Origin: CAYGLV01 sp964351025
GTDB taxonomy: Bacteria > Actinomycetota > Thermoleophilia > Gaiellales > Gaiellaceae
Assembly: GCA_964351025.1 (NCBI GenBank)
Contig: CAYGLV010000074.1
Coordinates: 1-9,975, forward strand
DNA length: 9,975 bases
Direction of reading: 5' to 3'
Positions within the stretch are counted from its first letter, which is position 1. Each line of letters opens with the position of its first letter. The notes below the pieces were generated by a model. That model did not search any database. It saw nothing but the letters and a program-made list of their open reading frames with translations, and had not been told where the DNA came from. Positions 4,621 through 9,975 of this stretch are shown one piece after another. The position numbers were made by a program, and so were the translations under genes.

Positions 4621-6032
4621 GCGACCACGATGCCATGCCCGCCGCGGCGCGGGTCGCCGGCGGCGGCGAGGCTCCCGCCGGCGCCGGTCTCGACGGCCGA
4701 CACGCCGCCGAAGTAGAGGTTGAGCCCGCCCCAGCGGACGACGTCGTGGCCGAGCGCGGCGAGCCCGTCCGCCGGGCCGCCCGCCTCGACCTCCACCCGG
4801 GTGCCGTCGAGATGGACGCGCGGCGCCGCGATCGCCTCGGCGACCGGCAGCCCGTGGCCGGCGACGTTCGTCACGACCTGGAGGATCGCCCCGCGCAGGC
4901 GGATCGAGCCGGCGCTGCCGAGGACGAGCCGCGGACGGCCGTCCTCGAGCAGGAGCGAGGGGGCCATCATGCTCGTCAGGCGGGCGCCGGGGCGGGTCGA
5001 GCCGCCGATCAGGTCGAGCTCGCCGAGCATGTTGTTCAGCTGGAAGCCGCCGGCGATCACGCCGGAGCCGGAGCCCGACGAGGCCGAGAGCGCGGCCACG
5101 TTGCCCTCCCCGTCGACGACCGAGATGTGCGTCGTGCCCGTCAGGCGGGCGGCGGCGTCCCGCAGCGTCGCCTCGGCGAGCAGGCGGCGGGTGAGACGGC
5201 GCCCGCGGGCCTGCTGCTGCTCGCGCATCACCTCGACGAGCCGGGCCGCGGCGGCGGCGCTGCCGGCCGGGCCGCCGAGCCCGAGCCGGTCGAGCAGCCC
5301 CAGCCCGTGGGCGATCAGCACCCCGCCGGAGGACGGCGGCGGGTTCGAGAGGAACCGGCGGCCGAGGAAGCTCGTCTCGACGGGCCGGCGCACGCTCACG
5401 CGGTACGCCTCGAGGTCGCGGCGGGGCAGGAGCCCGTCGAGGAGCTCGGGCAGGGCGCTCGAGCCCTCGCCGGCGAGGCGATCGAGCGTGTCGGCGAGCG
5501 CGGGCAGGCGCAGCGTGGCGCCCACCCGGGGCGGCGGGTAGATGGCACGGCCCTCCGGGGTCCGCCTCAGCGTCGTGTCGAGGATCTCGTGCAGGAACGT
5601 CTGCTCGGGGGTCAGCTCGACGCCCGCGCGGGCGAGTGCGGCGGCGGGAGCGACGAGCTCGCGCCATGGGATCGTCGCGTGGGCCCGGTGGATCGCCTCG
5701 AGCCCGGGCACCGTCCCTGGCACCGCGCAGGAGGCTTCGCCGACGTGGAAGCGCTGTGTGGAGGCGTCGGCGAAGTCGACCACGACCTCGTCCATCCCGC
5801 CGCGGCGCTCGGACGGGATCGCCGCGAAGAAGTCGAAAACCCGGGTCGAGGCGTCGAGGGCCCGGTACACTAATCCGAACCCTCCGCCACCTGGACCGGT
5901 GAGAGGGCTCTCGGCTACCCACGACGCGAAGGCGGCCGCGAGGCACGCGTCCACCGCGTTGCCACCAGCCTCGAGCACACGCGCTCCCGCTTCCGCGGTG
6001 ACCCTGTGACCCGCCGCGATGGCACCCCGCAT
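4617..6032 (-). CDS. Gamma-glutamyltransferase-like (Ntn-hydrolase) protein
   Basis: A 471-residue protein. From ATG 6032 it begins MRGAIAAGHRVTAEAGARVL and continues EAGGNAVDACLAAAF, the usual N-terminus of gamma-glutamyltranspeptidases. The autoprocessing motif is GTTHISVVDGEGN, with Thr300 the expected nucleophile of the small subunit. FQLNNMLGELD and GSAGSIRLRGAILQVVTNV correspond to the family's LLNNxMDDF and GSPGGxxI...VLQVxxNV blocks. It likely hydrolyses or transfers gamma-glutamyl groups (for example from glutathione) after self-cleavage. It is shorter than typical enzymes (about 520-580) and shows no signal peptide, so it is probably cytoplasmic. The frame stays open upstream of 6032 but that part is a low-complexity shadow antisense to the divergent gene; no clear SD precedes the ATG. 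Coupled to the GNAT gene downstream. Confidence 0.88.
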   Translation of the reverse strand: MRGAIAAGHRVTAEAGARVLEAGGNAVDACLAAAFASWVAESPLTGPGGGGFGLVYRALDASTRVFDFFAAIPSERRGGMDEVVVDFADASTQRFHVGEASCAVPGTVPGLEAIHRAHATIPWRELVAPAAALARAGVELTPEQTFLHEILDTTLRRTPEGRAIYPPPRVGATLRLPALADTLDRLAGEGSSALPELLDGLLPRRDLEAYRVSVRRPVETSFLGRRFLSNPPPSSGGVLIAHGLGLLDRLGLGGPAGSAAAAARLVEVMREQQQARGRRLTRRLLAEATLRDAAARLTGTTHISVVDGEGNVAALSASSGSGSGVIAGGFQLNNMLGELDLIGGSTRPGARLTSMMAPSLLLEDGRPRLVLGSAGSIRLRGAILQVVTNVAGHGLPVAEAIAAPRVHLDGTRVEVEAGGPADGLAALGHDVVRWGGLNLYFGGVSAVETGAGGSLAAAGDPRRGGHGIVVA

Positions 6033-6068
6033 GGGGGAGAGAGTAATGCCGGCAGCTTTCCGGCCGAT

Positions 6069-6076
6069 AGGGAGTT
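6069..6076 (+). promoter_or_regulatory. Ribosome binding site for the membrane protein at 6080
   Basis: TAGGGAGTTGAG precedes ATG 6080; GGGAG is 5-6 bases from the start codon. It fixes the start of the plus-strand gene and shows that only 47 bases separate the two divergent starts at 6032 and 6080, which must share a short control region. Confidence 0.6.
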
Positions 6077-6079
6077 GAG

Positions 6080-7081
6080 ATGCATCTACCGTTCCGCCTC
6101 CGCCACGTCGTCTTCGGCGCGCTCTCACTTGCAGCCCTCGCAGCCGTCGCGACGACGCCGCAGCTGCTGGGGCACCAGATGCACGAGGGAATCGTCGGGC
6201 TGGCGGATGCGCGGGCGATCTGGCTCTGGCTCGCGGCGACGGCGTCCGCCGGCGGGCTGCTCTCGCTCTCCTTCGCGTGGCGCTCGGCACTCGGCCCGTG
6301 CGGCGGCGAGACCTCGCGCGTCGACGCGGCATCGCGCTACGGCGCGGGCTCGCTCGCCGGTTCCCTCCTCCCCGCCAAGGTCAACTCGGCCGTGCGGATC
6401 GTGCTCTTCTCGCGCACGATCCCCAATGAGGGGCGCCTGTGGACGAGCGGCGGCGTCGCCTCCGCGATCGGCGCCGCACACGCGCTCTGGCTCGCGATCC
6501 TGCTCGCCTACGCGGGTGCGAGCGGCGTGCTGCCGCTCTGGCCGCTCGCGGCGCTCGCGCTCGCGGTGGCGGCCGCTGCAGGCGTGGCCGTGGTCGCGCG
6601 CAGCAGGCAGCCGCGCCACAAGGTCTCGCACGCGCTCGACGTCTTCCGCGTGCTCGGCAGCTCGCCCCGCGCGACGGCGACCCTGCTCGGCTGGACGGGG
6701 CTCGCGCTGCTCGCCCGTGTCGCGGGCATGACGGCGATCGCGATGGCGCTCGGTGTCGAGCGCCCGTTCGCCGCAGCGCTCCTCGTCGTCCCCGCCGTCG
6801 AGCTCGCGGGCCTGCTCCCGCTCACCCCGGGCAACATCGGCGTGACGGCCGCCGCCGCAGCGTTCGCGCTGCGGGCGCACGGGGCGCCCGAGGAGATCGC
6901 GCTCGCCGCAGGGGTCGCGTTCAACGCGGTCGAGGCCGCGACGAGCATCGCCTTCGGCGCCGCCGGAGTCCTCCAGCTCGCGACCCGCCTGCCGCGCTGG
7001 GCGGTCCAGACCGCGGCCGCCTGCGGAGTCGCCGGAATCACAGGCGCGTTCTCGCTGACCGTGCTCGTCCCGCTCGTTTAG
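6080..7081 (+). CDS. Polytopic membrane protein, LPG synthase transmembrane (flippase-like) family
   Basis: A 333-residue hydrophobic protein with about eight membrane segments. The block LAGSLLPAKVNSAVRIVLFS (about 92-111) and the motif LLPLTPGNIGVTAAAAAFAL (about 245-264) correspond to the paired re-entrant regions of the lysylphosphatidylglycerol-synthase transmembrane/UPF0104 family (P-x-TPGGxG). Members move lipids or polyprenol-linked substrates across the membrane; there is no aminoacyl-transfer domain here, so it is not a complete MprF. ATG 6080 has a good ribosome binding site. It is divergent from the gamma-glutamyltransferase gene, and its TAG stop (7079-7081) is formed at the left end of the inverted-repeat element that follows. 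Substrate unknown. Confidence 0.8.
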   Translation: MHLPFRLRHVVFGALSLAALAAVATTPQLLGHQMHEGIVGLADARAIWLWLAATASAGGLLSLSFAWRSALGPCGGETSRVDAASRYGAGSLAGSLLPAKVNSAVRIVLFSRTIPNEGRLWTSGGVASAIGAAHALWLAILLAYAGASGVLPLWPLAALALAVAAAAGVAVVARSRQPRHKVSHALDVFRVLGSSPRATATLLGWTGLALLARVAGMTAIAMALGVERPFAAALLVVPAVELAGLLPLTPGNIGVTAAAAAFALRAHGAPEEIALAAGVAFNAVEAATSIAFGAAGVLQLATRLPRWAVQTAAACGVAGITGAFSLTVLVPLV

Positions 7082-7245
7082 GGGCCTGTCCGGAAGATGA
7101 ACCAGGGCGCCTGACAGGCGCCAGGCGGCACGATGCCGCGTCCTCGGTCGCGCCGATATGCCCGCATATCGGCACTCCCTGCGTCCTTGCCTCGTACCAC
7201 CTGTCGCGTGTCATCCACCGTGGCCACTTTCCGGACAGGCCCCTA
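7079..7245. mobile_element. MITE-like element 1 with 17-bp perfect inverted ends
   Basis: TAGGGGCCTGTCCGGAA (7079-7095) is repeated in exact inverted form as TTCCGGACAGGCCCCTA (7229-7245). Taking the outer TA on each side as a target duplication, the element is 163 bp with 15-bp inverted ends. It is non-coding and contains two further perfect stems: GGCGCCT-GAC-AGGCGCC (7106-7122) and GCCGATATGC-CC-GCATATCGGC (7152-7173). It fills the entire space between two convergent genes, and each gene's TAG stop uses the TA and first G of an element end. TA duplication fits IS630/Tc1-mariner or some IS5-type transposases, which would have to act in trans as no transposase is present. A bidirectional terminator is less likely given the arm separation of 133 bases. 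Confidence 0.65.
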
Positions 7246-8001
7246 GGGCATCCCCATCCCGCCCGGCTCGACGAGACCGGGGACGCTGCCGGGATCGAGC
7301 GCGATCCAGACGCCGAGGGCGACGAAGGCGAGCGCCAGCGGGCGCGTCAGGCGGTCGCCGAACGGCAGCACCTTCTCGGCGAAGATGATGGCGCCGATCG
7401 CGGCCATCCAGAAGAGGCTCATCACGCCGAGAGCGAACAGGGCGAGCATCAGGCCGAAGCAGCAGCCGACGCACCAGACGCCGTGCTCGGCTCCCATGCG
7501 GACGGCGCCGAGCCGGCCCGTGCGCCAGCCGTGGAGGACGAAGTGGAGCGGCGTGCGGCAGTGGCGCAGGCACACGTCCTTCAGCGGCGTCAGCTCGTAG
7601 AGGCCGGCGGCGGCCACGGCGCCGCCCGCAAGCCACGGGCCCGCCCGGTCCCAGGCGAAGAAGCCGGCGTCGAGCGAGCGCAGGCCGCGCGAGGCGGCGT
7701 AGGCCAGCAGGCCGTACGCCGTCCAGGCGGCGAGGTAGCCCCCGACGAAGAGCCAGGTCGGCGCGGTGCCTGAGCGCTCGCGCGCGATGCGGGCGTAGAG
7801 CAGCACCATCGGCAGCACCGACGGCAGCATCATCGCCGCCATCATCGTCACCCAGACGCCGAGGTACCAGCCGAGCCCGCCGAGGTCGGTACCGGGGCCG
7901 GCGTCCATGCCGCGCATGCGCTCGAGCGTGACGAGCCACGCGGCGAGGGCCGCGGCGAGAACGAGCGGGGCCAGAACACGGGGACGGGCGAGGGCGCTCA
8001 C
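7243..8001 (-). CDS. DUF2182 predicted metal-binding integral membrane protein
   Basis: A 252-residue membrane protein from GTG 8001, with a first hydrophobic segment at about 9-25 and about six in total. Family landmarks are WVTMMAAMMLPSVLPMVLLY (about 50-69), YELTPLKDVCLRHCRTPLHF (about 135-154, with two cysteines), HGVWCVGCCFGLMLALFALG (about 173-192, with three cysteines and a histidine) and a final FAEKVLPFG. The Cys/His-containing motifs are why DUF2182 is described as a predicted metal-binding family; a role in metal handling is likely but the metal is unknown. Its C-terminal GMGMP and TAG stop (7243-7245) meet the right end of the inverted-repeat element. It is divergent from vapB across 91 bases. 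Confidence 0.85.
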   Translation of the reverse strand: MSALARPRVLAPLVLAAALAAWLVTLERMRGMDAGPGTDLGGLGWYLGVWVTMMAAMMLPSVLPMVLLYARIARERSGTAPTWLFVGGYLAAWTAYGLLAYAASRGLRSLDAGFFAWDRAGPWLAGGAVAAAGLYELTPLKDVCLRHCRTPLHFVLHGWRTGRLGAVRMGAEHGVWCVGCCFGLMLALFALGVMSLFWMAAIGAIIFAEKVLPFGDRLTRPLALAFVALGVWIALDPGSVPGLVEPGGMGMP

Positions 8002-8049
8002 CGGGGCGCGAGCCTAGCGCGCCGGGCGTCTTTTGGGACAAAGGCGTGT

Positions 8050-8086
8050 CAAATATGCCTCATTTGCGCTCTCTGATGCGTATACT
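8050..8086 (+). promoter_or_regulatory. vapBC promoter: -10 box and small inverted repeat
   Basis: TATACT at 8081-8086 is a near-perfect -10 box. Six bases later the GTG at 8093 opens the antitoxin frame, so the transcript probably begins at or next to the start codon (leaderless). CAAAT-N7-ATTTG (8050-8066) is an inverted repeat upstream that could be the VapB operator. No well-spaced -35 box is apparent. Confidence 0.5.
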
Positions 8087-8092
8087 CTTAGC

Positions 8093-8308
8093 GTGGTCAA
8101 GCGTACGTCCATGAACGTGGATCTCGATCTCGTCAGAGAGGCGCAGGAAGTGCTCGGCACCCAGGGCACGACCGAGACCGTGCACGCGGCCCTGCGGGAG
8201 ATCGTGCGCCGGGAGCGGCTGCGGCGGCTGGCACAACGCGACTTCTCGGATCTGGACCTCGCCGAGGTCCGCAAATGGCGGACGGAGACCAGAGACTGGG
8301 CCCGCTAG
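8093..8308 (+). CDS. vapB: VapB-like antitoxin
   Basis: A 71-residue protein from GTG 8093. The N-terminal MNVDLDLVREAQEVLGTQGT is the ribbon-helix-helix pattern of type II VapB antitoxins, followed by TETVHAALREIVRRERLRRL and an acidic/aromatic tail (DFSDLDLAEVRKW) that normally wraps around the toxin. The frame is open back to 8033, but the -10 box at 8081-8086 would lie inside that version, so GTG 8093 (or ATG 8111) is the real start. The last 34 bases overlap the toxin gene. It binds and silences the PIN RNase and represses the shared promoter, as is usual in this family. Confidence 0.85.
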   Translation: MVKRTSMNVDLDLVREAQEVLGTQGTTETVHAALREIVRRERLRRLAQRDFSDLDLAEVRKWRTETRDWAR

Positions 8309-8712
8309 CCGACACGAGCGCGTGGACGACCAGGCGCCGCGACCCGGAGGTCTCGCGCGCCTTCGGCGAGCTCGTCGAGCAGGGGTGCATCGCCACGTGC
8401 GGTCCGGTCAAGCTGGAGATCCTCCGCACCGCGCGCGACGCGAACGAGTTCGCCGCGATTCGCGAGGAGCTCGATGCGCTTACCGACGTCCCGACCGGCG
8501 AGGATGTCTGGAGACGGGCGGCCGACGTCTTCGAGGCCCTCGCGCGGCGAGGCCCTCTCCACCACCGTCAAGTTGCGCTGCCCGACCTCGTGATCGCAGC
8601 GGCCGCCGAGGTCGCGGGCCTCGAGCTGCTCCACTACGACCGGCATTTCGAGCTGATCGCCGAGATCACCGGCCAGCCGGTGCGTGCGCTCGCGCCGCTC
8701 GGCTCGCTCTAG
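8275..8712 (+). CDS. vapC: VapC-like PIN-domain ribonuclease toxin
   Basis: A 145-residue PIN-domain protein. The acidic metal-binding residues expected of the active site are present: Asp13 in PLADTSAW, Glu48 in GPVKLEILRTARD, Asp104 in ALPDLVIAAAAE and Asp122 in LLHYDRHFELIAE. VapC toxins are Mg/Mn-dependent endoribonucleases, often cutting tRNA or rRNA. ATG 8275 lies within the antitoxin gene (34-bp overlap), implying coupled translation. The N-terminus before Asp13 is about eight residues longer than in typical VapC, which usually begins just before VDTSAW; the start could be a little downstream but no other ATG or GTG precedes Asp13. TAG 8710-8712 lies in the left inverted end of the element that follows. 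Confidence 0.88.
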   Translation: MADGDQRLGPLADTSAWTTRRRDPEVSRAFGELVEQGCIATCGPVKLEILRTARDANEFAAIREELDALTDVPTGEDVWRRAADVFEALARRGPLHHRQVALPDLVIAAAAEVAGLELLHYDRHFELIAEITGQPVRALAPLGSL

Positions 8713-8832
8713 ATGATTGATTCCCAATCACCGCACCCCCGAGTGGGGGCCTGGGCACGGCGCATCGCGGCCGCCACGCTGCTTGACCCATGCCCTCCCT
8801 GAAGGCACGCCGATCGGGAATCAATCATCTAG
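8709..8832. mobile_element. MITE-like element 2 with 17-bp perfect inverted ends
   Basis: CTAGATGATTGATTCCC (8709-8725) recurs in exact inverted form as GGGAATCAATCATCTAG (8816-8832). The outer CTAG on each side may be a 4-bp target duplication (YTAR targets are known for IS5- and IS701-type elements), leaving a 116-bp core plus one duplicated site. The interior is non-coding and holds a small hairpin (CCCCC-GAGT-GGGGG, near 8735-8748). Its ends share no sequence with the element at 7079-7245. It fills the whole gap between vapC and ftsZ, and both genes stop on TAG codons within its ends. The AT-richer arms contrast with the surrounding GC-rich DNA. Confidence 0.65.
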
Positions 8833-9914
8833 TCGCGCAGGAAGCTCGGCGGCTCGAGCAGGTCTTCGGCACGGATTCCGGAGCCGACCGCTGCCCCCGT
8901 GAAGGACGGCGACGACGACCCGGCGCGGCGGCGCGTGCCACCGAGGCCGGTCGCGACGACCGTCACCCACATCTGCCCGGCCAGCCGCTCGTCCACGGTC
9001 GCGCCGAAGATGATGTTCGTGTCGTCGGTCGCAGCCTGGCGCACGACCTGGGCCGCCTCGTTCACCTCGAGCAGGCTGAGGTCCTCGCCGCCCGCGATCG
9101 AGAGCAGGATCCCGCGCGCACCGACGATCTCGGTGTCGATGAGGGGCGAGCGCAGCGCCCGCTCTGCCGCCTCACGGGCCCGGTTCTCGCCGGTGGCGAA
9201 GCCGATCCCCATCAGGGCGCTGCCGGCGTCGCTCATGATCGTGCGCACGTCGGCGAAGTCGAGGTTGATCAGGCCGGGCATCGTGATCAGGTCGCAGATG
9301 CCCTGGACACCCTGACGGAGCACGTCGTCGGCGATCTTGAAGGCGTCGAGCATCGAGGTCGAGCGGTCGAGCACCTCGAGCAGGCGGTCGTTCGGGATCA
9401 CGATCACGGTGTCGCAGGCGGCGCGCAGCATCTCGACGCCGGCGTCGGCGGACTGCTTGCGCCGCGTCCCCTCGAACTTGAACGGGGTCGTGACGATGCC
9501 GACCGTGAGCGCGCCGAGCTCGCGCGCGATCCGCGCGACGACGGGCGCCGCGCCCGAGCCCGTGCCTCCGCCCTCGCCCGCGGTCACGAAGACCATGTCC
9601 GAGCCTCGGAGCGCGTGCTTGATCTGATCCTGGCTCTCCTCGGCGGCGCGCCGCCCGATCTCGGGGTCGGCACCGGAGCCGAGCCCCTCGGTCAGCTCGC
9701 GGCCGATGTGGATCTTCACCGGCGCGTCCGAGAGCGCGAGCTGCTGGACGTCGGTGTTGAGGCCGAGGAACTCGACCTGGGAGATGCCCGCGTCGATCAT
9801 CCGGTTGACCGCGTTGATGCCGGCGCCGCCGACACCGATCACGCGGATCATCGCGAGGTACGACGCCGCGTCGCCGCGCGGGGCGTAGTTGACGCGCGCC
9901 GGGGACTCGGGCAT
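8829..9914 (-). CDS. ftsZ: Cell division GTPase FtsZ
   Basis: A 361-residue FtsZ counted from ATG 9914. The GTP-binding elements are IRVIGVGGAGINAVNRM (about 23-39), the tubulin signature GEGGGTGSGAAP (113-124) and the T7 synergy loop NLDFADVRTIM (217-227). After the globular core (to about 325) there is a short linker and a conserved C-terminal tail LLEPPSFLRD, the site that binds division partners such as membrane tethers. FtsZ polymerises into the Z ring at midcell. The frame remains open upstream of 9914 to the right edge with a proline/alanine/arginine-rich stretch, so the true start may be further upstream or outside; the core begins at about residue 20 in any case. Its TAG stop lies in the inverted end of the adjacent element. 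Confidence 0.97.
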   Translation of the reverse strand: MPESPARVNYAPRGDAASYLAMIRVIGVGGAGINAVNRMIDAGISQVEFLGLNTDVQQLALSDAPVKIHIGRELTEGLGSGADPEIGRRAAEESQDQIKHALRGSDMVFVTAGEGGGTGSGAAPVVARIARELGALTVGIVTTPFKFEGTRRKQSADAGVEMLRAACDTVIVIPNDRLLEVLDRSTSMLDAFKIADDVLRQGVQGICDLITMPGLINLDFADVRTIMSDAGSALMGIGFATGENRAREAAERALRSPLIDTEIVGARGILLSIAGGEDLSLLEVNEAAQVVRQAATDDTNIIFGATVDERLAGQMWVTVVATGLGGTRRRAGSSSPSFTGAAVGSGIRAEDLLEPPSFLRD

Positions 9915-9975
9915 CGCCGCGAAGCGGCTCGCCGGGGGCTGGTAGGGGCGTTCGCGCGCCGGCTCGGGCGGGGCC

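Noticed and set aside
4635..5873. 412-codon plus-strand open frame
   Set aside because: Antisense shadow of the gamma-glutamyltransferase gene, produced by GC-rich codon bias; no domain and low-complexity composition.
4617..5946. Long minus-strand reading frame upstream of the GNAT start, arginine-rich
   Set aside because: It is the shifted frame of the gamma-glutamyltransferase gene; the product is low-complexity Arg/Pro/Ala and the GNAT similarity begins only at GTG 4620.
6033..6332. N-terminal extension of the gamma-glutamyltransferase frame
   Set aside because: About 100 Arg/Ala-rich codons antisense to the membrane-protein gene; family similarity begins right at ATG 6032.
7079..7245. 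Interpretation as a simple bidirectional intrinsic terminator
   Set aside because: The 17-bp arms are 133 bases apart and no T-runs follow; TA-flanked inverted ends fit a mobile element better, though a terminator side-role is possible.
6439..7773. 444-codon plus-strand open frame crossing two genes and the inverted-repeat element
   Set aside because: Low-complexity shadow; overlaps well-supported genes on both strands.
1..9975. Search for CRISPR arrays, tRNA or rRNA genes
   Set aside because: No regularly spaced short repeats, cloverleaf-like sequences or rRNA motifs were seen; the only direct repeats are the coding 54-mers of the DUF2283 genes.

Overview
The window is high-GC bacterial DNA, probably from an uncultured actinobacterium. 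The paired sigma-factor and companion genes, the leaderless-looking promoter and the codon use recall Thermoleophilia (Gaiellales/Solirubrobacterales), but that placement is an inference from memory of protein style. It is scaffolded draft sequence with a 100-N gap at 3059-3158.

Left third (1-3268) is an accessory zone of small genes and gene remnants. It holds a minus-strand M78 (ImmA/IrrE-like) protease fragment cut by the left edge; an overlapping pair of unrecognised small genes (191-553, 543-752); and a minus-strand HEPN/MNT toxin-antitoxin module whose nucleotidyltransferase carries an N-terminal winged helix. A small gene at 2125-2337 has a truncated paralogue at 765-865. A DUF4258-like C-terminal remnant overlaps by ATGA a DUF2283 gene, followed by a second DUF2283 gene that is interrupted by the gap.

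Middle (3301-7081) is more ordinary. On the minus strand lie an ECF-like sigma factor overlapping a small companion gene, and a gamma-glutamyltransferase-like gene coupled by a 4-bp overlap to a GNAT acetyltransferase. Divergent from the transferase is a polytopic membrane protein of the LPG-synthase transmembrane (flippase-like) family.

Right third: a DUF2182 membrane protein (minus), a VapBC toxin-antitoxin pair (plus) and ftsZ (minus, reading frame open to the right edge).

The most striking non-coding signal is two unrelated MITE-like elements, each with 17-bp perfect terminal inverted repeats. One (7079-7245) fills the gap between the membrane-protein gene and DUF2182; the other (8709-8832) fills the gap between vapC and ftsZ. 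In both cases the two convergent genes end on TAG codons formed at the element's ends, and removing the element with one copy of the target duplication leaves both genes properly terminated. This suggests insertion targeting of TA/CTAG sites that in high-GC DNA are found mostly at stop codons. No tRNA, rRNA or CRISPR array was seen, and no gene-free stretch exceeds 300 bases.
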